In this document: positions 56,313-64,000 of the stretch, piece after piece
Position numbering within the stretch: the first letter of the stretch is position 1
How the letters are laid out: every line of letters starts with the position of its first letter
Origin: Thereva unica
Taxonomy: Eukaryota; Arthropoda; Insecta; Diptera; Therevidae
Reading direction: 5' to 3'
Assembly: GCA_949987705.1 (NCBI GenBank)
Contig: OX465282.1
Location: forward strand, 97,576,070-97,640,069
Length of the DNA: 64,000 nt
Notes under the pieces: model-generated
What the model was told of the DNA's origin: nothing
Seen by the model: the letters and a program-made list of their open reading frames with translations, nothing else
Databases searched by the model: none
Program-made: the position numbers and the translations under genes

Positions 56313-56870
56313 CAGTGTTTCTCAACTGGTGGTACGCGTACCCCTTGGGGGTACGTGAAAATTTATAGGGGGTACGCTAGATACATGCTAGAAGTTACAA
56401 ATTGTTACCAAGTTCTTGAATAATGATTTAAAATTTGCAGCCAGAAAACACGATGCTCGTGTTACTATTGCATTTGTGGCCGTAGTATATTGGAACACTA
56501 GTGTCCAAATATGGAACACTGAGTCACAGACAGGGAGAGCAGCGCTGTGAAGCCAAGAAAAGAAAGTAAGATGAGTCATATTTACGGTTAGGATTTACTT
56601 ATACCGGAAGGGCAGGCGACCTTGTTTCACAGTGCATAGTATGCTCAGAAATTTTGTCAAAGCATTCCTTGAAACCGTCTCTTTTAAAACGTAATTTTGA
56701 AACGAAATACCAACACCTCATAAAAAAAGATGTAAAGTATTTTGAAAGACTTTTAGAAGATCTTCAAACCAGAAAAAATACTATTAAACAATTCTCAACT
56801 TTGTTGGGGTACGCATAGTTAATGATACACGAAAAGGGGTACGTGGGCTCAAAAAGGTTGAGAATCCCTG
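56313..56870. mobile_element. 558-bp hAT element (ZBED5/SCAND3-like) with exact 8-bp duplication
   Basis: Ends CAGTGTTTCTCAACTGGTGG and AGGTTGAGAATCCCTG, flanked by CACTAGAA (56305-56312 and 56871-56878). A transposase N-terminal relic is readable: YLRLGFTYTGRAGDLVSQC, then CSEILSKHSLKPSLLKRNF. Internally deleted and non-autonomous. Confidence 0.9.
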
Positions 56871-57550
56871 CACTAGAATTTATCTTTCCTAGTCTGTTAG
56901 AGCTTCATAATCCATGAAACCTTTCATTAAACTATCTTTTTGTGTTCCACTGAATGATGAGGATTTAATCTACTAAATGGCAGTAAAGGTGACATCTTTA
57001 ATACATCAAGGTTATATTTTATTATTGATTAATCCTTTAAAGCCTGATTAGACCTCATCTAACTTTGACTACACTGACAAACTATATCAACTGTTTTAAA
57101 AAAAACGTAATTCCCAGCTGCGTTTTGGCCACGTTGCATGGGATAGTTAGTTAACAAAGAGGAAATTTAGGAGGCCAATTAAAGTTGTTTATATCATTGA
57201 TTCGTGGTCTATGTAGCTTCAAGGCTGGGACCAGTAAGAGACCTTTGTGGTCCACTAGCCCTATGCTAGTAAAATTTAAAACAACAACAACAACAGATAT
57301 AAGACGGATTCAGGAACCCCAATAGGAAAAACCTGGGTATCCAAAATTTGTCAACAAAAAAAAAAGAATAACTACAAAAGCAGGTAAACAATTGAATTCA
57401 TATTTCATTCCTGAATGACTACTTGCTTTTACTTAGGAATAAATTAAAAATTTAGAACATAAAAAAAAATCGGTTGGTCGTCAGTGCCGCCCCCCTTTCG
57501 ACAGCGCCCTGGGCAGCTGGCCAGCTTGCCCGTGCCTTAAGCCGGGCCTG

Positions 57551-59260
57551 GCCATCATTGTCTGAGGTCATGAGAAATAGCACTTCGAGAAGTTCAAAGA
57601 TGGTTTATCATGGAGGGTCTGTTAATCAACCCAATTAAGGCTGCCGTGGTACCTTTTTCCAAACACTACAAAGTGGACCTAGGTCCTATCTGTATTCATA
57701 GTTGAGTACTCAGACTCAGTCAAATACTCCCAAATATTTGACTAAGATAAGAGAACGCACTGGAACGCTCTGGAATTATGTCATCAGCAAATCTGCAAGG
57801 GCCTGCAAGAGGCTTCTGGGTAAGACATGTGGTTTTATACCACAAATGATGTACTAGATGTACAATATGATCGTCAAACCTGTGGTCACTTATGCCGCTA
57901 TAGTTTGGTGGCTCAAGACTAAACAGATTACGTCGATCCTCAAGTGCAGAAAACTGCAACGGCGTGCTTGCCTCCATTACCGGAGCTATGCGGACCTGTC
58001 CCACAGTTGAAATTAAGGCAATCATTGGATTGACCCCTTTACATATCTTCATATGGAAATCCGCCAACATAAGTGCCTTGAGACTTCAGATCTTATCCAG
58101 CTGGCCCTATACAGTCAAAGGACACATGGATATCCTCAGCAATATCCCAAACATTTCCATTTGCCGCTTATCCGACCATATGGTTTTTGAACTGCGGTTC
58201 CAAAGGAAATTCAGGGCGATTATCCCGGGTCGTTCTGAGTGGGGGGAACTTATTCTTTCTGGGAATCCAAAATATCTCCACTGGTTTATTGATAGGTCAA
58301 AGATGGAATATGGCACAGGGGCTGGTGAAGCAGGCCCCAACTCCAAGGTCTCGATTGCAATGGGTAAGCGGCCCTCTGTTTTCCAGACAGAAATACATGC
58401 CATTGCGACCTGCACTAGGCTCAATCTTGAGAAAGGTCTGAAAGGCGCCAACATTAAAATCTTTTCTGACAGCCAAGCTGCCATCAAGGCACTCTGAATT
58501 TCTTACAAAATAGTAGCAGTGGTGTTTTGACGTACTCCAGAGCCTGACCAGAAGAAATGATCTCTGGCTCTGCTGGGTCCCCGGACACTGGGGTATCGAG
58601 GGGAATGAGGCTGCAAACAGCCTCGCGAGGGAGGGGCCTCAGACGTTGTTCCAGGGCCCAGAACCCTTCTGTGGCATCTCTTGGTCCACCTCCAAGTCCT
58701 TGATAGAAGAGTGGATTAAGAGATTAAACCTAGCCTATTAGGAGTTAGTCCCCGGTCTTAGACAAGCTAAAGATCTTATAAGACCTTTTGCCTTAAGGGG
58801 CACTATCACTTTAAATACAGCGGACCTATGCCTGCTGGTGAGCAATCTGATTGGCCATGTAGGACTGCGGTATCACTGCCTAGGACTGCCTCAAGAGACA
58901 GAATTCCGACTCTGTATGAAAGGCGACTTAAATTGATTACACCAAATCGGGAATTCCGGGCGTTGAAGGCCACAGAGTCCTACGCCTTGACCTCTGTCTT
59001 GCAACTCTCCAACTCGACAATCCGTTCGCCCCTTGGCACTCGAACCTCAACCTAGTCATGGCCAATTTCCCATACCCATCTTTTACTCCAACTGGCGCAG
59101 TTCCCAAAGGAAAGGCAACTGGTTGGGACTTATCTACTCATTGGAATTTGTGTTTCCGCGGTGCTGGTGTGAACTAAAGCCTAGGCCAAGTAGATGGGAC
59201 CCAATAAAAGAAAAAGGAAACCACCTATAGAGCAGATCTTCCCCAAATTAGTCACTTCGG
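57551..59260 (+). pseudogene. R1-like LINE, right part: RT end, RNase H and tail
   Basis: It picks up at LAII after the hAT element, then the RT thumb in broken frames (VKPVVTYAAIVWWLKT near 57870). RNase H follows (KMEYGTGAGEAG, FQTEIHAIATCTRLNLE, KIFSDSQAAIKAL at 58290-58497), then GPRTLGYRGE-like WVPGHWGIEGNEAA in another frame, and a C-terminal finger region. The 3' end lies near 59240-59260. Multiple stops. Confidence 0.82.
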
Positions 59261-59676
59261 CGTGAGTATGGGCCGTTTCACAATCTTACTTCTTATTCCC
59301 CTTTAACCCTTTATAAGGCCGAGAGAATCAAATATCATATAAAAACGAAATTTTAATATGATTATAAGCTATTTTTTTAATGAATTTTAAGCATTTTGTC
59401 AGTTCGGAAAACCCTTGGGAAACATATGGAAAATTTGGTGGCAGTATAGGTGCCACTACCCATACCCGAGTAGGCTTTTTCTTCCATTTCATTAATGTTA
59501 GATACATATTAGGTCAATAAATAATTCAGTATATTAATTTAAAAATAAACAACATTTATTCAAAAACGTAAAAACAGAAGGTGTAACAAAACAAAATAAT
59601 AGCTTATTCTACATTTGAGATCAGTATAGTAATTTATAAATTTTCAGAAACAAAAAATAAGAAATAGTTTTATATT

Positions 59677-61803
59677 TCAGGGTTTCTGGTGAAATTGTGT
59701 AAAACAAGGATAAGAACACAGAAATACTTTGCATGTGGTACAAGAGAGTTTCGTCCTTACGTTGTTTGTTTTAGTACTGCATAACCGGCATCTACGTGGT
59801 GTATCAGACTTATTGATCATATGAATCCCTACATCTTTGTAGCGGATTTCATCATCTACTCCAATAACTTTCTGATAGTTATTACTAGTACTGGCCTGTT
59901 TATTTTTGGCAATGTAATTAGGTTCGCTAGAGAGACTTCTTTTTCTGGAGGAATAGTGGCTAATAAGGGATCTAGCCATTGATAGACGAAATTGTAACAT
60001 AGATAGAGGCACTGGATTTCTCAATGAAACGACATATAATATGTACGCGTTAGTGATGGCCATATCAATAAGAAAATAAAATATTCGGCACCACCAGCGC
60101 CTACTTCTGCGTCCAACTTCATACGTACCTCTTTTCTGGTCGAACCTATCGACTCCCCCCATTCTTTTAGTGTACTCAGCTATAGCTACAGGACAGGGGA
60201 AATCCTTCTTTTTTCCGTCTTTCATAGATCTTTTACAGTTTGTTTTTTCTTTGGGATGAAAAGCTGAACTCAATACTGATACATTTTTAGTATCTCTCCA
60301 ACATATAAATGCGACGTCTTGTTTTATTCTCCATTTATAACTCCCTCTTTCAAGCTTCAGTTTTTTCCTTTTTTGTTTTTGACTCTTTACGAATTTAGGT
60401 AAATCAGCTCTGTTTATATTGACAGTACCAGTTGAATGAATGCCATTTTCATAAAGATATTGCATCAAAGGAAATGAAGCAAAGAAATTGTCAAAAGTTA
60501 CATGAGCTGGGATCTTCTCGTCAATCAATGACTTTGTCAAATTTTTGACTACATTAGCGCCAAGCCCTAATTCGGGTGTATTATTATTATTTTTGCCAGT
60601 ATAGATCTCATATTGAAATACATAGCCTGTTCTGCTATCAGCTCGAACCCACACTTTATATCCCCTTTTTATAGGTTTAGCTGGCATGTACTGTTTTAGA
60701 GATGATACGCCTTTGAAGCGTATCATTGCTTCGTCGATGCTTTGTGATGTTGTTTGTCTTGCTTCATTTTTACAAGAATTATTCAACATATCCAGAAGTG
60801 GGCGAACCTTATACAGTTTGTCATAGCCAGGACTAGTTTTAGATGGAGTTTTAGAATTGTCATTTAGGTGAAGATTTTCTAAAATTTTCTTGAACCTTTT
60901 GCATGTCATAATTTGGGCAATTTCATTAACTCTAAAAAATGGATCACTGGACCAGTACAAATCTATAGAAGGTAAAACATGAATGCCCATGAGAATAATA
61001 ATTCCTAAAAATGCTTCAATGTCAGACTTTGTGACTGGCTCCCAATACAGAGACTTTTTTTGGAAAGCATATAAATTTGTTTGGTCTACTATATGATTTA
61101 TTACTTCGTTGCTAAAAAACCTAGAAAAGTAAGCCGCAGGCGAAGTTCTACTTGGAAAAAAGACTTTAGGTTTCAGGGTAACTTCATCAAATTTATCAGC
61201 AGTAGGCCTATCCGACCAGATTACTTTTTTCCAGTCATCACTATCACTATCTGAGGACGATTCTGAGGAAGGCTCTGGAGATGATACCAAAACAGTTGGA
61301 CGATTAGCGGAGGAGCGACGAGCGGGTCTAATTATTTCTTCATTATTAGGTTCATCTGGTTCAGTCCAATGAATACCAATGTTGGGATCAATATTTTCTT
61401 CTTTTCCTGAAGGTGAAACAGGGGTACTCTGTCGTGATGGGCCTGGCACTGGGCTCTTTCGATCTCGACAGATGTAATTGCTTTCTACCACTGACTGTAA
61501 ATTCATATGTTCTGTACCATCGTCGTCTTCGCAATCATCTTCGGAGATATCAGGATCGTCAGGAAGACCAAACATCTGGTGAAGTTCCAGTTCAATATCC
61601 GCATCAGTGAGGTAGGCCTGGAATTTAAACAGGCAAAGGCATAAATACTGCCACCAAACACTGCTACTAAGTGGGCAGTGGCATAAATACTGCCACCAAC
61701 AAAAATCGGAATAAAACAAATTATAACACAGTTACAAATATAATAATATGTTATTTATGCACTATAAACACAAATATATCGAAATAAATAAATTACTTAC
61801 CAT
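59677..61803 (-). CDS. piggyBac transposase, intact, with an ATG-only first exon
   Basis: Model: exon 1 is just the ATG at 61803-61801, followed by GTAAGT; exon 2 is 61617-59677 after the acceptor TTAAATTCCAG. This gives 647 aa starting MAYLTDADIELELHQMFGL; an alternative unspliced ATG at 61719 adds 34 unlikely residues from the intron. An acidic N-terminus (about 20-140) is followed by the DDE_Tnp_1_7 domain with D296 (SIDEAMIRFKG), D377 (TFDNFFASFPL) and D491/D494 (GGVDRFDQKRGTY), then a C-terminal Cys-rich zinc domain (CRLCS, CTTCK, CSYPCF). These match the catalytic triad and the DNA-binding tail of piggyBac. No stop or shift is seen, so the protein could be active. Confidence 0.9.
61618..61800 (-). 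other. 183-bp intron of the piggyBac transposase gene with repeated GGTGGCAGTATTTATGCC
   Basis: Two copies of GGTGGCAGTATTTATGCC on the minus strand (61639-61659 and 61677-61697 region), close to the motif found at both transposon ends. They may be extra transposase-binding sites or autoregulatory sites near the promoter. Confidence 0.5.
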
Positions 61804-62047
61804 TTTGGATAAAAAATGTAGAGATTGCACTGGATGAAAATAATACAGAAAAAAACCCAGATTCACGCCAGTACCTTCGTATTTGAAATGACATCTGTCA
61901 TCTGTCAACTAGATTTTGGTTTTTTTTCTGATGTAGCATATATATGTGTTACCAACAGTGATAAATAAAGAAGACACTAAAGATTTGTTATTTTCATTTT
62001 AAAAAAAGTTTTTGGTGGCATTTCTTATGCCACTACCTTATAAAGGG

Positions 62048-62610
62048 TTAATCCTTCACGGGACAGTTGCCCTCCAGCGGACTCTGTTTTGTGCGACAGC
62101 TCTCAGCTTCGAATAGGATCTTCCAGTTGTTGCAGCCTCTGCTAATAGGGTTCTCCTCCACACAGTGGTCGTGTATCCTTTCTTAGTCGGCATGGCGCCA
62201 AGTTCTTCATTTGAAATTCTATCTTGCCACCGGATTTTTAGGATACCCCGTAGGCAGCTCTTGCTGAAGACTTGTAGGCGCCCTGTGATGAGTTGGGTGA
62301 CTTTCCATTTCCACGTTTCGCAACCATACAAAAGAACTGCCTTAACGTTGGAGTTGAACAGCCGAAGTTTGGTGTTAGTTAAGATCTGTGTAGCTCTCCA
62401 TATGCGGAACAGGCATTATGAGCTTCGTGCTTTATTTATTATGGAACTGACATCTTCTGCCTCACCATTTTCGGTAATAACCCTACCGAGAGAGCAGATT
62501 TTATCTACCAGTTCCTCGCCACGGTTATTCAGCGCTGTCCGTTCAGGGGTGTTTGCATTTATCCACATTTCTTTGATTTTATTCGGATTCAGCAAGGCTC
62601 AAACAGAACC
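62048..62610 (-). pseudogene. CR1/RTE-like LINE 3' fragment split by piggyBac
   Basis: Minus strand: KINPNKIKEMWINANTPER, CSLGRVITENG, YGCETWKWKVTQLITGRLQV, LKIRWQDRISNEELGAM, WRRTLLAEAATTGRSYSKL and NRVRWRATVP. Same family as the copy at 25560-26760, with one frameshift and an in-frame loss. Its 3' tail continues beyond the piggyBac at 59302-59284. Confidence 0.82.
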
Positions 62611-62975
62611 AATCTGGTCCGTCCCTTTTTAGAAGTTGGAAATTTGACATTTCCATACTTTGAGGACCAATATTGTATTAAGCACAACGGTCGCAATTGT
62701 GCAGAGCTAAACTCTTATAGCACAAAGCTCGGCAATTTCTCAAATATATTATAGTCAAATGGACAATACATTTACAGTCCATAAATTACACATGTATTAG
62801 TTATTAGAAGATAACACTATGTAAATGTGAACATAAGTCGAATAAATGAATTGAATTGACATTTCCATAAACTTTCCATGAAACGAACGGAGCCGTAGCT
62901 ACAACCAAGCGGAAGAAACGTCAAAAATAACAAAGAAAAAACGTGCGGAGCGAACGGAACGGATTGGTTCGGTTT
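62611..62975. mobile_element. MITE of the TTCCGTCCGTT family, interrupted
   Basis: The left arm (CAAACAGAACCAATCTGGTCC, TTGGAAATTTGACATTTCC) and right arm (ACTTTCCATGAAACGAACGG, GAACGGATTGGTTCGGTTTG) match the copies near 7860 and 27712. About 200 bp of unrelated DNA separates the arms at 62660-62855. Confidence 0.6.
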
Positions 62976-64000
62976 GAGCCTATAGCCTGCTGGACTACTT
63001 TCTGTTGCCGAATTGTTTAACATGTCTGTCTGTTGGCCAGACAGATATAATCCGCGTAGTAAAGATCCATAAGGCGGTCTAGAAATTCGGACAAAATCAA
63101 TTGTAGATGTATTTTTCCATCCTCTATCGATTGCAATTAGTTCCAACCGGTTATCTCATTTAATAACGGTACATTTCCGCACTTGGACACTTTAAGGGGA
63201 GGTTCCCCTACCCCCTCCCCACCCTTAAAAATTTGCCCCTCCTCCCCCCCTCCTGCCGCAGGATACTAAACCGTAACCCTTGAAAGCTTGAGTGCTCGAA
63301 AGTGCGAAATTTAGACTTGTAAATGTGTCTAAAGGTAATTTGTGGGAATATGAGGAGGCAAAAATATTAATGAAGAAATAAAAGCATGATAAAAGGAAGA
63401 AATATAATAGTAACTTCAAATGACAGCTAAAGAACTCAAGCTCATTTCAAGCTAATATGCCGCTTCAAGTAGGCAGAGCATATACGCGCTCGAGTTCTTG
63501 AGATTTTCAAGCCTTCGAGTACTCAAGCTGTCATGGAAACGTAGTAAATGTTTCTGAAAAGGTCAATCTTTATCTATGTTTGGTTCGGTAAATAATAAAA
63601 AACAAGTTTTTATTGATATTTTATAAATTGTCTTTTTATTTTTGTATATAATGTAATAAAAATTCTAGTGTATATTAAAAAATTATAAATTGTTTTTCCA
63701 CAAACATCAATAAATAGAATAATAATCATACTGATCAACCCAGACTTAATAGCATTTTTAGAAGAAAAAAAAATTTCTTACAACATATATTTGAGATTAT
63801 TTAAAAAAAAACGCGTACGTTATACGTTCCCAAAATTGCACCCACTTAACGTTATGTTTTCTACATATAATGCACGTAATTCATGTTTTACGTTTTTTAT
63901 AATGCAAAAATACATTATTAAGGAACAAAATTATCATAAATTATAATGATGTTTTTTTTATTTAGAATTAACTGCAATGTTAATGTATAATATGTATAAA
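62976..64000. other. AT-rich end of window with a repeat
   Basis: A C-rich tract lies near 63190-63260. The stretch 63300-63550 is shared with 37030-37240. No gene is seen to the right edge. Confidence 0.45.

Larger units (their letters stand above)
54721..57550 (-). mobile_element. 2.8-kb hAT element (ZMYM1-like) with exact 8-bp duplication GCCATCAT
   Basis: Ends CTGGCCCGGCTCGAGG and CTTAAGCCGGGCCTG, flanked by GCCATCAT (54713-54720 and 57551-57558), interrupt the RT of an R1-like LINE. It carries part of a minus-strand transposase and has itself received at least three further insertions (55237-55386, 55529-56132, 56313-56870). The remainder (56879-57550) is non-coding. Confidence 0.88.
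59307..62047 (-). mobile_element. complete piggyBac-type transposon (2741 bp)
   Basis: Flanked by TTAA (59303-59306 and 62048-62051). Terminal inverted repeats CCCTTTATAAGG and CCTTATAAAGGG. Subterminal quasi-palindromes of the form TTGGTGGCA..TGCCACTACC lie at 59435-59460 and 62012-62037, and two more related copies lie in the intron. The transposase is intact. The target is the TTAA in the 3' tail of a LINE: flanks 62052-62610 and 59284-59302 together match the intact LINE end at 26734-26755. Confidence 0.93.

Noticed and set aside
61619..61719. N-terminal extension of the piggyBac transposase (Trp/Cys-rich)
   Set aside because: Encoded by motif repeats, flanked by good donor and acceptor sites, and unlike piggyBac N-termini; better explained as intron.

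Overview
This window looks like a nuclear segment of an animal, most likely an insect. Its three recognisable host genes have GT-AG introns, nearly all only 49-70 bp long. The rest is AT-rich DNA packed with insect-type transposable elements: R1-like and CR1/RTE-like LINEs, a copia Gag, a gypsy-like LTR remnant with a SAP-domain Gag, a tRNA-derived SINE, piggyBac, Tc1, mariner, hAT and PIF/Harbinger elements, and very many MITEs and foldback elements. I cannot fix the insect order from sequence alone.

Host genes. (1) A four-exon MADF/BESS-type DNA-binding protein gene (13123-14301, + strand, 329 aa). (2) A complete nine-exon Pch2/TRIP13 AAA+ ATPase gene (37925-42695, + strand, 417 aa). (3) A complete nine-exon mitochondrial prolyl-tRNA synthetase gene, PARS2 (53921 down to 42889, - strand, 448 aa). 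Genes 2 and 3 are convergent with 193 bp between their stop codons, and they share a tiny poly(A) region carrying signals on both strands. In each of these two genes one intron has been inflated by transposons (3.1 kb and 9.3 kb) while all the others stay near 50-60 bp.

Layout. 1-12.6 kb: copia gag at the left edge, a SINE, LINE fragments, a chain of MITEs, and an 888-bp spacer-less palindrome with an 8-bp target duplication. 13.1-14.3 kb: the MADF gene. 15.2-24.8 kb: two head-to-tail R1-like LINE copies; the second has EN-RT-RNase H and is interrupted by a Tc1 element with IR/DR termini. 25.5-36.7 kb: a CR1/RTE-like LINE, a 1.43-kb foldback, a 736-bp inverted-repeat element, a gypsy-like remnant and MITEs. 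37.9-53.9 kb: Pch2 and PARS2 with TE-filled introns. 54.4-59.3 kb: an R1-like LINE split by a 2.8-kb hAT element that itself contains at least three more elements. 59.3-62.0 kb: a complete, apparently intact piggyBac element inserted in the tail of another LINE. 62-64 kb: LINE, MITEs and AT-rich DNA.

The most striking features are the nested insertions, many with exact target duplications, the large palindromes, and the piggyBac, whose transposase appears to need a spliced leader exon consisting only of ATG.
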